From: Chloroflexota bacterium
Lineage (GTDB): Bacteria; Chloroflexota; Anaerolineae; Anaerolineales; Villigracilaceae
Direction: 5' to 3'
DNA: 64,000 nt
Assembly: GCA_016219545.1 (NCBI GenBank)
Contig: JACRMH010000003.1
Location: 62,001 to 126,000, forward strand
Below the pieces are notes generated by a model. The model made no database searches. It had not been told where the DNA came from and saw nothing but the letters and a program-made list of their open reading frames with translations. Made by a program: the position numbers and the translations under genes. Shown piece after piece: positions 47,976 through 57,197 of this stretch; the stretch's first letter is position 1; each line of letters starts with the position of its first letter.

Positions 47976-49973
47976 ATGATAAAAAACCTGCGTTCTATTT
48001 TTATATTTTTTACTGTAGTATCTTTAGCATGTGGCTTTGCAACAAACTTATTACCTTCCAGCACCGCAACTAATGAAACCCCGCCTGCTCCCAACGCTCA
48101 AGTTGATGGCTTCTCGGCTGAAACGAATACTGACGGCAGCGTATACCTAAAATGGGATCCCATAAACGGTGCGGAACAATACCTGCTCGAAGTGATGATC
48201 GGCGAAGAATATCTTCCATTAGTTACATTGCCCGCAGACAAGACCTCCTACGAAGATAAAAATGCCCCTGCTTCCACTCAATTTACTTATCGTTTGAGCA
48301 GTCTGGTGAATTCTGAAAAGGGAACCAGCAAAGAGGTCACGGTAGAAACGCCTCAAGCAGCGATCAATCCACTTCAGGTGACTCTAGAGTTGGACCAGTC
48401 CGCCGCATCCTTGTCAATTGACCCAAACACTTTCGACCCGAGTTCAATTGATCCCAATAATTTTGACCCATCAATGTTCATGCCTCAACCAATTCAGGCG
48501 AAAGCCATAATCGGCCCACAGGGCGGCGAGGTTTCAGTGACCGGAAGTAACGGGGTAACTTATACGCTGAGCGTGCCTCCAGATGCACTTATGTTTGACA
48601 TACCGATCACGCTTAAACCTGTTTCCGGAATCTCTGATCTGCCTCTCAGCGGTGGATTAATGGCCGCTGTCATTATCGAACCCGAATCGCTGGCTTTTGA
48701 TATTCCGGCCACATTGACCATGTCCCCGCCCGCAGATTTTCCCGCCCCTGCCATGCCGCTAATCATGGCTTTTGCATTCGATGCCAATGGTCAAGAGTTC
48801 CATCTTTATCCATTCGATACGACCAATGGGCAAAGTAGTGCGGGAATTCAGCTTGCCAGTTTACAGTCCGCCCCTCATTTTGATAAACCGCAGTCGCCGA
48901 TTGCACCTGTGACGAATGGCGGCGGTTATGGTAAAGGCAACGGCACAGTTGACGACGCTAATAAGATCGCCCAGAATTCACCATCCAATCCGCAAGATCG
49001 CACAGAGCAGACTCTGGCAGAGGGACAGCTTGATGAATTAGCTCCACTCGGAAATATTGCCAACCTGAAGCTTGGCGAATCCATTCGACAAAACGCGGGC
49101 AAAGCTGATGATTGGGGCAAACTTTTCGAGACATTGGATAATTTCAGCACTTACGTTAATGCTGGCAGTGATAAGGCTAATAAACTAACGGACAAGATCC
49201 TCGACCGGTTGGTGGATAAAGCGAAAAAACTTTTGGATAAAAACAAGGGCAAATGCCTGACAAAGGATGACTATCTGGCACAAGATCTGGTGGAACGATT
49301 GACCAATCCAAAAGACAAGACATCGAAGCTCCTTGCTGAAAGGTTTAAACAAAAGTACGGGCAGAAATTGCTCGATGACCTGGCTAATGGGAATAAATCA
49401 TGCTCCTTCAAACTCACCATGAAATCAAATATCATCACGGATGGATCCGGCAGTTTTGTTATGATCACTGCAAACGTAACCGAGATGAAATTATTCCTTA
49501 AATATTCCCAGGGAGATATTTATTTAACAGGCACAGGAAAGATGAACGAGAAGATCGAATTTGAACCGGAAGGACCATGTGGAGCTGTCCCTATCACTCA
49601 ATATCCTGATTTGGATTTTCAAGTCCTTCAATTAATACCTGCCTTTGAGAATGACAAACTTATTGATTTTAGATTAAGTTATGATGTCAATGGCATGGAA
49701 AAATTTGAAGCCATCAATCCCAGCGGACTGGAATGCCTGACAGGGATTGGCATCACCGGCGGTGGCGATCTCTGGTTGGGCCAATTCAATTTAGCCAGGT
49801 TTTTACGGGGAGAGAGCGGCAGGATCAGAGACTGGAGCGTACCCGGGAATGTTGCTGATGGCAATGGGTTTAAGGCAATCTGGCAATCGAACGTAACGCC
49901 ATTAAAACAATCGGAATTAACCATAATAGATGATACGAAATTCGAACTGACCGTTACCCAAATTTCCAGGTAG
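47976..49973 (+). CDS. Large lipoprotein with FN3-like and ZU5-like domains
   Basis: MIKNLRSIFIFFTVVSLACGF lipobox; FN3-like ETNTDGSVYLKWDPINGAEQYLLEV; ZU5-like IIGPQGGEVSVTGSNGVTYTLSVPPDALMFDIPITLKPV. Confidence 0.75.
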   Translation: MIKNLRSIFIFFTVVSLACGFATNLLPSSTATNETPPAPNAQVDGFSAETNTDGSVYLKWDPINGAEQYLLEVMIGEEYLPLVTLPADKTSYEDKNAPASTQFTYRLSSLVNSEKGTSKEVTVETPQAAINPLQVTLELDQSAASLSIDPNTFDPSSIDPNNFDPSMFMPQPIQAKAIIGPQGGEVSVTGSNGVTYTLSVPPDALMFDIPITLKPVSGISDLPLSGGLMAAVIIEPESLAFDIPATLTMSPPADFPAPAMPLIMAFAFDANGQEFHLYPFDTTNGQSSAGIQLASLQSAPHFDKPQSPIAPVTNGGGYGKGNGTVDDANKIAQNSPSNPQDRTEQTLAEGQLDELAPLGNIANLKLGESIRQNAGKADDWGKLFETLDNFSTYVNAGSDKANKLTDKILDRLVDKAKKLLDKNKGKCLTKDDYLAQDLVERLTNPKDKTSKLLAERFKQKYGQKLLDDLANGNKSCSFKLTMKSNIITDGSGSFVMITANVTEMKLFLKYSQGDIYLTGTGKMNEKIEFEPEGPCGAVPITQYPDLDFQVLQLIPAFENDKLIDFRLSYDVNGMEKFEAINPSGLECLTGIGITGGGDLWLGQFNLARFLRGESGRIRDWSVPGNVADGNGFKAIWQSNVTPLKQSELTIIDDTKFELTVTQISR

Positions 49974-49987
49974 CTATTCGTTCACAC

Positions 49988-50031
49988 AACACAGGGCATC
50001 CTTGTAGATACAACTGGGATACCCTGTGTTA
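49988..50031 (+). terminator. Terminator-like hairpin
   Basis: AACACAGGGCATCC...GGATACCCTGTGTT. Confidence 0.55.
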
Positions 50032-50106
50032 TATTGTCAACTTGTATGGTGCAAACACGGCTGATTTTGTGTCGAAACCAACTTATAATCCCTTCCAGAT
50101 AACCCT

Positions 50107-50595
50107 ATGAATCATCTCTGGTCACCCTGGCGTATGAAATATATTGAAAATTATGAAAAAGAATCAGGCTGTGTCTTTTGCAATGCACAGTCCAAGGCGG
50201 ACAGTGCCGAGAATCTGATCGCCTTCCGCGGGAAAAATGCGTATGTGATCCTCAACCGTTATCCCTACACCAGCGGACATTTGATGGTCATCCCTTTTGA
50301 ACATAAATCCAATTTGGAAGAGTTGAATCCCGAGACGCGCGCCGAGATGATGGAACTCGCTTCACGCTGTACCACTATTTCGCGAAAGATCTATGGGACA
50401 GAATCCTTCAACATGGGGATCAACATCGGTGAAGCGGCAGGGGCGGGCGTGCTGGGACATGTCCATATTCATATTGTGCCGCGCTGGGCTGGGGATACGA
50501 ACTTCATGTCCACAACCGGAGAGACGCGAGTCCTGCCCGAGGCTTTGGAGGATACCTACCAGCGTGTGCGGGATGGATTTGCAAATGTAAAGTAG
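50107..50595 (+). CDS. HIT-family hydrolase/AP4A phosphorylase-like
   Basis: CVFCNAQ; GAGVLGHVHIHIVPRWAGD HIT motif. Confidence 0.93.
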   Translation: MNHLWSPWRMKYIENYEKESGCVFCNAQSKADSAENLIAFRGKNAYVILNRYPYTSGHLMVIPFEHKSNLEELNPETRAEMMELASRCTTISRKIYGTESFNMGINIGEAAGAGVLGHVHIHIVPRWAGDTNFMSTTGETRVLPEALEDTYQRVRDGFANVK

Positions 50596-50602
50596 GTGGA
50601 GT

Positions 50603-51277
50603 ATGCATCCTTATGTTGATGCTCTGAAAAAGCTGTACGAACAAAACGCGAACCCGAACCAAGCAGTCCCGATGAGTCGCTACATGCGCGACCAGTTTGA
50701 ATACCTTGGGATCAAGACTCCGCAAAACGCATTGCTGATAAAAGGTTTCATTAACGAGCATGGGCTTCCTCCGCCAGATAAACTGGATGTCATTTCCCGT
50801 GAACTATGGTCGCTTCCACAGCGTGAATTCCAATATGTGGCAATAGGTTTGGTAAGAAAACTTGAAAATGAACTCGGACCGGAATTTATAATCACCCTTG
50901 AGTATTTGCTTATTACAAAATCATGGTGGGATACAGTGGACTCGATTGCGGGCGGCATCGTAGGCACACAATTCAAGCGCTTCCCCGATGTGAAGAAAAA
51001 GTATCTGAAGAAGTGGCGCAAATCCGATAACTTCTGGTTACGGCGCACTACCCTGCTTTTTCAACTCGGCTACAAAAAAGAAACGGACTTCGACCTGCTG
51101 TGTGAGATCATCAAGGAAAATCTCGGCTCGGATGAGTTCTTTATCAACAAAGCCATTGGCTGGTCATTGCGTCAGTACGCGCACACGAATCCTGCGCCTG
51201 TGAAAAAATTCGTGAAAGCCACCAAAGACTTGCATCCATTGAGTCGGCGTGAGGCGTTGAAGACTATCGGGGAGTAA
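50603..51277 (+). CDS. DNA alkylation repair protein, AlkD-like HEAT repeat
   Basis: MRDQFEYLGIKTPQNALLIKGFI...SWWDTVDSIAGGIVG...FWLRRTTLLFQLGYKKETD...KAIGWSLRQYAHTNPAPVKKFV. Confidence 0.93.
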   Translation: MHPYVDALKKLYEQNANPNQAVPMSRYMRDQFEYLGIKTPQNALLIKGFINEHGLPPPDKLDVISRELWSLPQREFQYVAIGLVRKLENELGPEFIITLEYLLITKSWWDTVDSIAGGIVGTQFKRFPDVKKKYLKKWRKSDNFWLRRTTLLFQLGYKKETDFDLLCEIIKENLGSDEFFINKAIGWSLRQYAHTNPAPVKKFVKATKDLHPLSRREALKTIGE

Positions 51278-51299
51278 TCCGCCTGCGAGTATCGAGCGC

Positions 51300-51328
51300 T
51301 TGACTCTCCCCGCTTCGGCTCGTATAAT
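51300..51328 (+). promoter_or_regulatory. Sigma70-type promoter for T-box/dinB-like/valS operon
   Basis: TTGACT - 17 nt - TATAAT. Confidence 0.8.
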
Positions 51329-51335
51329 CTCAACC

Positions 51336-51590
51336 ATTCAGAAGTAGTAGGTAATTGCCTCTCTGACAGAAAAGAAGGTCATCGGCTGTGAGCCTTCGCA
51401 GAAAAGGGTTACCGAAGTCATCTGAAACCACTGGCGAAGAAAGCCTAAACAAAGGTCATTAGACCGCCACGGGAATGCCCGTTACAGCATAGACTGATGA
51501 ATGTCGGTCACAAAGCGCAGCCGGAAGGTTGAACTGAGGTGGTACCGCGGAGCACACGCTTCGTCCTCTTGATGGACGAGGCGTTTTTGT
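51336..51590 (+). promoter_or_regulatory. T-box leader; predicted specifier GTC (Val)
   Basis: CAGA-AGTAGTA-GGTAA...TTACC-GAA-GTC-A-TCTG; GAGGTGGTACCGCGG; terminator ACGCTTCGTCCtcttgatGGACGAGGCGTTTTT. Confidence 0.93.
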
Positions 51591-51612
51591 TTAAGTTCGA
51601 CTGGAGAATGAA

Positions 51613-52080
51613 ATGGATATAAAGCAAATTCTTCAATCACAATATCTCGCAGCGCTTGCCATGTTGAAACAGGCAATCGTCCAATGTGCGCCGGAAGCAT
51701 GGGATAACCCGCAGGATAAGGACAAATTCTGGTTCGTCGCATATCACACACTTCGGTTTGCCCATCAGTACTTGAAAGCAAAAGACAAAGGCTATCCACG
51801 TTGGGAGCAGCGTCCGCATTCCCAGCCGGGCAATCCGTTTTCGAAAGAAGAAATTCTTGAAAGACTTGCCATGGTCGAGCGTGATGTCAGCGAACAGATA
51901 CCGATCATGAACCTCAACGAAAAAACCGGCGCTACTGGGAACCTCGCAAATAAGTTGGAGTTGCAAATTTATAACATCCGCCATATTCAACAGCACACTG
52001 GCGAACTTTATCAAAGATTGAGCGCGTATCCCGTCAAACTTGGATGGGCATCGCAACGATATAAGAAGGAGAAAGAATGA
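51613..52080 (+). CDS. DinB-like superfamily protein
   Basis: AYHTLRFAHQYL...LQIYNIRHIQQHTGELYQRL (DinB-type His pattern); ATGA overlap with valS. Confidence 0.75.
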   Translation: MDIKQILQSQYLAALAMLKQAIVQCAPEAWDNPQDKDKFWFVAYHTLRFAHQYLKAKDKGYPRWEQRPHSQPGNPFSKEEILERLAMVERDVSEQIPIMNLNEKTGATGNLANKLELQIYNIRHIQQHTGELYQRLSAYPVKLGWASQRYKKEKE

Positions 52081-54791
52081 CCAAACACGAATTACCAAAA
52101 GCCTATGATTTCAAATCCACGGAACAGCGCATCTATGCAATGTGGGAAACGGGTGGATATTTCAAGCCGCATAATGATCCCAACAAGCCCGATTTCGACC
52201 CGAACGTGAAGCCGTTCGTCATTTCGATCCCGCCGCCCAACGTGACGGGCGAACTGCACATCGGTCACGCCATGTTCGTCAGCGTCGAGGACCTGATGAT
52301 CCGCTATCACCGCATGAAGGGTTTCTCCACTTTATGGGTTCCCGGCTCCGATCACGCGGGTATTGCCACGCAGCTCATGGTGGAACGCGACTTGCTAAAA
52401 AATGAAGAGATCACCCGCGAGGAATTGGGACGTGAAAAATTCGTTGCGCGCACCTGGGAATGGAAGAAGAAATATGGCGGCATGATCTATAACCAGATTC
52501 GACGACTCGGCGCATCCTGTGATTGGGATCGCGAACGCTTCACACTTGACGAGGGGCTGAGCCGGGCAGTTCGAGAGGCATTCGTTCGTCTGTATGAAAA
52601 AGGACTGATCTATCGCGGCCCGCGTCTCATCAACTGGTCACCGGGACTCAAGACCGCAGTGTCTGACCTCGAAGTGGAATATAGCGAGGAACAAGCCACG
52701 CTCTATTATTTCAAATATATGATCGCGGGTTCAGATGAATTTATCCCCGTTGCAACCATCCGTCCCGAAACGATTCTTGGGGATACTGCTGTGGCAGTCC
52801 ACCCTGAGGATGAACGTTTTAAGAAATTCATCGGGAAGAAAGCCATCGTGCCAATCCTTGGGCGCGAGATTCCTATCATCGCCGATGATTATGTCAGCAT
52901 GGAATTTGGTACGGGTGCGCTGAAGATCACCCCCGGTCACGACCCGAACGACTACGCCATCGCACATCGCCATGACCTGCCGATCATCTCGATGCTTGAT
53001 AAGGAAGCAAAGGTCAATGAGAACGGTGGCAAGTATCAAGGTCAGGATCGGATCGTGGCGCGTAAAAATGTTTGGTCTGATATGAAAGATGCCGGCCTCG
53101 TCATCAAGACCGAGCCGTACACCACCACCATTCCACGCTCACAACGTGGCGGTGAAATTGTCGAACCGATGATCTCGGAGCAATGGTTCGTGAAAATGGA
53201 ATCGCTTGCGAACAAAGGCCTTGATGCTGTGCGCAATGGTCAAATAAAAATTGTGCCTGAGCGTTTTGAAAAAGTCTATTACAACTGGCTCGACAACATC
53301 AAAGATTGGTGCATCAGCCGCCAGCTTTGGTGGGGACATCGCATCCCGGTTTGGTATTGCGCCGATCACCACATGACCGTGACGCGCGAAGACCCAACTC
53401 AATGCGCGGCATGCGGCTCGAAAAATATTCATCAGGACGAGGATGTGTTGGACACATGGTTCTCTTCGGGCTTGTGGCCTTTCTCCACTTTGGGCTGGCC
53501 AGAGCAGACGCCTGACCTGAAATATTTTTACCCGACTTCCTACATGGAAACGGGCTATGACATTTTGTTCTTTTGGGTCGCGCGCATGATCATGACTGGA
53601 CTTGAATTCACGGAAGTCCCGCCATTCCACACTGTGTATCTGCACGGACTTGTCCGCGATGAGCACGGACATAAAATGTCTAAGACCAAAGGGAATGTAC
53701 TTGACCCGCTCGTTGTGATGGACGAGTTTGGCACGGACGCTTTGCGTTTCACAATGTTGGTTGGTTCCACACCCGGCAATGATACGAACGTCGGCATCAA
53801 GAAAGTGGAAGCCAATCGCAACTTTGCAAATAAGATCTGGAATGCGGGACGCTTTGTGATCAATGCGATTGATTCTTTGGACGATGGGCCGCAGACCATG
53901 GACAGTACGGTTAATAGTCAATCGTCCACCGTCTGGTCACTAGCTGATTCCTGGATCTGGGCAAAACTCCAAACCCTGATCCGCGATGTGGAAAGGCAAT
54001 TCCAGAATTTCCAGTACGGTCAGGCCGGACAGCAAATTTATGAATTCATCTGGAACGATTTCGCAGATTGGTATGTGGAGATCGCGAAGGGACAAATTCA
54101 GAACCCTGAAAGCAGAAGGCAGACTGTTGAAACACTGGTGCGCGTGTTTGATATTTCATTGCGTTTGCTGCATCCCTTCACGCCCTTCATCACCGAAGAA
54201 GTGTGGGGACACCTGCATACTGCCTTGAAAGAATCTGAGCTAAGAGATTTATGCAAGGATTGGCCGGATGCGCTCATTGTCGCCAAGTTCCCCGAGCCGC
54301 GTGACCCCGAAGGCTGGGAAGAATCCAAGATCGCGGATTTCACCCTCATTCAGGAACTGGTGCGTTCAATCCGCAATTTGCGCGCGGAGAACAATGTTGC
54401 GCCGTCCAAGAAACTAGCCGCACAATTTGCGGCAGGCGACAAAACAGGTTTGCTTATAGAACAGTCCGCGATGATCGCTGCGCTTGCCGGTTTGAATGTG
54501 GATGAGGTCAAGATCGAAACATCCATCGCCCAAAAACCGGAAGACAGCGCCGCAATTGTGGCTGGCTCTGTTGAGATCTATCTCCCGCTCACCGGCATGG
54601 TGGATCTGGCCAATGACAAGCCGCGCCTTGAAAAAGAATTGAAGGAAGCACAGTCTCATATTGAGCGGCTGGAAAAACTTCTCTCCAGCGATTTCGCCAA
54701 CAAAGCCCCCGCCGCGCTGGTCCAAAAGGAACGCGAGAAGTTGGATGGCTATAAAGATACTGCCGAGAAGATCAAGGCACAGTTGAAATGA
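52077..54791 (+). CDS. valS: Valyl-tRNA synthetase
   Basis: PPPNVTGELHIGHAM, KMSKTKGNVLDP; C-terminal coiled coil; 904 aa. Confidence 0.98.
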   Translation: MTKHELPKAYDFKSTEQRIYAMWETGGYFKPHNDPNKPDFDPNVKPFVISIPPPNVTGELHIGHAMFVSVEDLMIRYHRMKGFSTLWVPGSDHAGIATQLMVERDLLKNEEITREELGREKFVARTWEWKKKYGGMIYNQIRRLGASCDWDRERFTLDEGLSRAVREAFVRLYEKGLIYRGPRLINWSPGLKTAVSDLEVEYSEEQATLYYFKYMIAGSDEFIPVATIRPETILGDTAVAVHPEDERFKKFIGKKAIVPILGREIPIIADDYVSMEFGTGALKITPGHDPNDYAIAHRHDLPIISMLDKEAKVNENGGKYQGQDRIVARKNVWSDMKDAGLVIKTEPYTTTIPRSQRGGEIVEPMISEQWFVKMESLANKGLDAVRNGQIKIVPERFEKVYYNWLDNIKDWCISRQLWWGHRIPVWYCADHHMTVTREDPTQCAACGSKNIHQDEDVLDTWFSSGLWPFSTLGWPEQTPDLKYFYPTSYMETGYDILFFWVARMIMTGLEFTEVPPFHTVYLHGLVRDEHGHKMSKTKGNVLDPLVVMDEFGTDALRFTMLVGSTPGNDTNVGIKKVEANRNFANKIWNAGRFVINAIDSLDDGPQTMDSTVNSQSSTVWSLADSWIWAKLQTLIRDVERQFQNFQYGQAGQQIYEFIWNDFADWYVEIAKGQIQNPESRRQTVETLVRVFDISLRLLHPFTPFITEEVWGHLHTALKESELRDLCKDWPDALIVAKFPEPRDPEGWEESKIADFTLIQELVRSIRNLRAENNVAPSKKLAAQFAAGDKTGLLIEQSAMIAALAGLNVDEVKIETSIAQKPEDSAAIVAGSVEIYLPLTGMVDLANDKPRLEKELKEAQSHIERLEKLLSSDFANKAPAALVQKEREKLDGYKDTAEKIKAQLK
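53885..53942. repeat. Repeat-like insert in frame within valS
   Basis: rc CCAGACGGTGGACGATTGACTATTAACCGTACTGTCCATGGTCTGCGGCCC, read as GPQTMDSTVNSQSSTVW; shares CATGGTCTGCGG-type wording with 13990-14016. Confidence 0.55.
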
Positions 54792-54796
54792 ATTTG

Positions 54797-54831
54797 TAGT
54801 AGGGGGTGACCCATTGGGTCGCCCCCTACAA
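54797..54831. repeat. Family C palindrome
   Basis: GTAGGGGGTGACCCATTGGGTCGCCCCCTAC. Confidence 0.75.
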
Positions 54832-54857
54832 TGATATAATCACAGCACAACTTAATA

Positions 54858-55010
54858 ACCTTCGGGGCAGGGTGAAATTCCCGATCGGTGGTAAAGCCCA
54901 CGAGCCTCTTTAGGCAGTGACAAATTCCTTTTTGGGAAATGGGTACCGCAAAAAGCGGGCATGACTCGGCGTAATTCCGAGGCCGACAGTATAGTCTGGA
55001 TAGAAGAAGG
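54858..55010 (+). promoter_or_regulatory. FMN riboswitch (RFN element)
   Basis: TTCGGGGCAGGGTGAAATTCCCGATCGGTGGTAAAGCCCACGAGCC...CCGAGGCCGACAGTATAGTCTGGATAGAAGAAGG. Confidence 0.97.
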
Positions 55011-55049
55011 TAAACGACAGGACCGTGTGGTCTCTGTGTGGATTCATGC

Positions 55050-55082
55050 CCCGAAAACGATTCTTGTTTTCGGGATTTTTAT
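55050..55082 (+). terminator. Expression-platform terminator of FMN riboswitch
   Basis: CCCGAAAACgattcttGTTTTCGGGATTTTT. Confidence 0.85.
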
Positions 55083-55168
55083 TAGGATGAAGCCGCGTCA
55101 GACTCCGCCTTGGCCTGTGTCCGCGCCCCGCAGGTTATTCCGCGAGGCGTGTTTTTTTATAACAAAAG

Positions 55169-55198
55169 ACCCTAAAGGTTTTCAAAACCTTTAGGGGC
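55169..55198. repeat. Family D palindrome
   Basis: ACCCTAAAGGTTTTCAAAACCTTTAGGGG. Confidence 0.75.
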
Positions 55199-55211
55199 TC
55201 AGGACAACGCA

Positions 55212-56003
55212 ATGGACATCAATCCTTTACAAGTATTTCATCCCTCTGCAAAGAGAAACCGGCTTTGGCTTAATCTGCTTTCACTTGGGCTGGGACTGCT
55301 CTGCTGGCAGGTCACTTCCGTTTTTTCAGGCGTGGAAGTTTTCATTTTGCCGTCGCCTTTGGCAGTATGGTCGCGCTTCATGGTGGCAGTGCAGGATGGA
55401 AGTCTATTCCGCGACATTGGCGTCACCTTCTCGGAAGTAGTGCTGGGATTGGTCGTTGGCGTCATTGTTGCCACGGTGCTTGGATACTCGGTGGCAAAAT
55501 CCCGCCCGTTGGAACAAGTCCTTTCGCCGTATTTGGTGGCGAGCCAGGCAATCCCTGTGGTGGCGATCGCTCCGCTGCTGGTGTTGTGGTTTGGATATGG
55601 CATGTTGTCCAAAGTGTTGATCTGTGCGCTGATTGTTTTCTTCCCGGTGTTGATCAACACCATAGTCGGAATCCGCGCCGTGCCGCAGGCATTCTATGAC
55701 CTGATGAAATCCCTGCGTGCTTCGCGCAAACAGATCCTGACGAAAGTGGAGATCCCGGCTGCATTACCGATCTTTCTCGGCGGGTTGCGGATCGGCGCGA
55801 CCCTGTCCGTGATTGGCGCGGTGGTTGGAGAATTGATCGGCTCAAAGTATGGGCTGGGGAATCTCATCAACCGCGCGCGTGTGGGCTATGACATGCCGAT
55901 GGTCTATGTGGCTGTCTTCATGCTGGTCTTTCTTGCGCTGGGTCTATATGGCATTGTGGCGCAAGTGGAAAAAAGGTTATTAGCCTGGCAGGAACAAAAA
56001 TAA
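55212..56003 (+). CDS. ribX: ABC transporter permease, predicted riboflavin uptake (RibX-like)
   Basis: TauC/SsuC-type permease (VVAIAPLLVLWFGYGMLSKVLICALIVFFPVLINTIVG) directly downstream of FMN riboswitch. Confidence 0.82.
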   Translation: MDINPLQVFHPSAKRNRLWLNLLSLGLGLLCWQVTSVFSGVEVFILPSPLAVWSRFMVAVQDGSLFRDIGVTFSEVVLGLVVGVIVATVLGYSVAKSRPLEQVLSPYLVASQAIPVVAIAPLLVLWFGYGMLSKVLICALIVFFPVLINTIVGIRAVPQAFYDLMKSLRASRKQILTKVEIPAALPIFLGGLRIGATLSVIGAVVGELIGSKYGLGNLINRARVGYDMPMVYVAVFMLVFLALGLYGIVAQVEKRLLAWQEQK

Positions 56004-56010
56004 AAAAATC

Positions 56011-56127
56011 ATGTCGTTGCGAAGGCGATGCTTTTCGCCTGACACTTGCGCCGCGCGCCAGTGCGGTGAGCAACCTCCCTGTAATTTGGGATTGCTTCGT
56101 CAGGCTGAAGCCTTCCTCGCAACGACA
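56011..56127. repeat. Composite family A element with terminal inverted repeats (MITE-like)
   Basis: ATGTCGTTGCGAAGGC...GCCTTCCTCGCAACGACAT, about 117 bp, no ORF. Confidence 0.7.
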
Positions 56128-56148
56128 TAACATAAAAGGAGAAACATA

Positions 56149-57129
56149 ATGTTAAAGAAATTAGTTTTACTCATGCTCGGGCTGGCGGTCATGCTTTCGG
56201 CGTGTACCAGTTCCGGGTCCACGAATGATGGGAAGACGATCCGCAAGATCAAACTTCCAATGGGGTACATCCCCAATATCCAGTATGCGCCTTTTTATGT
56301 CGCAGTCGAAAAAGGATATTTTGCCAAAGAGGGGATCGAGATCGAATTTGACTATTCTTTCGAGACCGATGGCGTGTCACTGGTGGGCGCAGGTGAACTG
56401 CCTTTCGCGGTGGCATCGGGTGAACAGGTCCTGCTGGCGCGCGCGCAGGGACTGCCTGTGGTGTACACGTTCGCGTGGTATCAGCAATTCCCGATCTCGA
56501 TTGTTTCTGAACCTGATTTGAATATCACAAAACCCGCCGATCTAAGCGGACATACGATTGGGCTGCCCGGTTTATTCGGCGCGAATTATATAGGTTTGCA
56601 GGCCATCCTTTTTTCTGCGGGGCTGACCCTTGCTGATGTACAGGTGGATGCGATCGGCTTCACTCAAGTGGAGGCGATGTCCAGCGGGCAGGAAAACATC
56701 GTGGTTGGCTACACAGCCAATGAGCCGATCATCTTAAATTCAAAAGCGCATCCTGTGAATGAATTGCGCGTGGCCGATTACATGCAGTTGACAGCGAATG
56801 GAATTGTCTCCAGCGAAAAGACGATCAAAGATGAACCCGAGTTCGTGCGCAGCATGGCACGTGCGCTCGCGCAGGGCATTGCAGATACGATTGCGAATCC
56901 CGATGAAGCCTATACGATCAGCACAAAATATGTGGAAGGTCTTGCGGATATGGATAAGATCGTCCAGATGGCGGTGCTCACAACTTCGATTGAATTCTGG
57001 CAAGCTGAGCGGATCGGTCTTTCCAACCCGCAAGCATGGCAGAACATGAACGACCTGCTCGTGAAAATGGAATTGATCAAAACGCCGCTGGATGTGAACA
57101 AGGCGTTCACGAACGAGTTCGTGCCGTAA
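56149..57129 (+). CDS. ribY: NMT1/THI5-like ABC substrate-binding lipoprotein, predicted riboflavin binding (RibY-like)
   Basis: MLGLAVMLSACTSSG lipobox; MGYIPNIQYAPFYVAVEKGYFAKEGIEIEFDYSFETDGVSLVGAGELPFAVASGEQ. Confidence 0.85.
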   Translation: MLKKLVLLMLGLAVMLSACTSSGSTNDGKTIRKIKLPMGYIPNIQYAPFYVAVEKGYFAKEGIEIEFDYSFETDGVSLVGAGELPFAVASGEQVLLARAQGLPVVYTFAWYQQFPISIVSEPDLNITKPADLSGHTIGLPGLFGANYIGLQAILFSAGLTLADVQVDAIGFTQVEAMSSGQENIVVGYTANEPIILNSKAHPVNELRVADYMQLTANGIVSSEKTIKDEPEFVRSMARALAQGIADTIANPDEAYTISTKYVEGLADMDKIVQMAVLTTSIEFWQAERIGLSNPQAWQNMNDLLVKMELIKTPLDVNKAFTNEFVP

Positions 57130-57190
57130 ACCGAATCACGATTCCCAACTCCCGAATCACGAGAATTGGGAATCGCGATTCGGGAATCGG
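57125..57190. repeat. CGATTCCC-type inverted/direct repeat in operon spacer
   Basis: CGATTCCCAACTCCCGAATCACGAGAATTGGGAATCGCGATTCGGGAATCGG. Confidence 0.7.
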
Positions 57191-57197
57191 AAAACCT

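Noticed and set aside
53139-53921. 260-aa minus-strand ORF inside valS
   Set aside because: Antisense shadow ORF of valS.
54961-55194. 77-aa ORF within the FMN riboswitch leader
   Set aside because: Overlaps aptamer and terminator; product ends in the family D palindrome; no RBS context.
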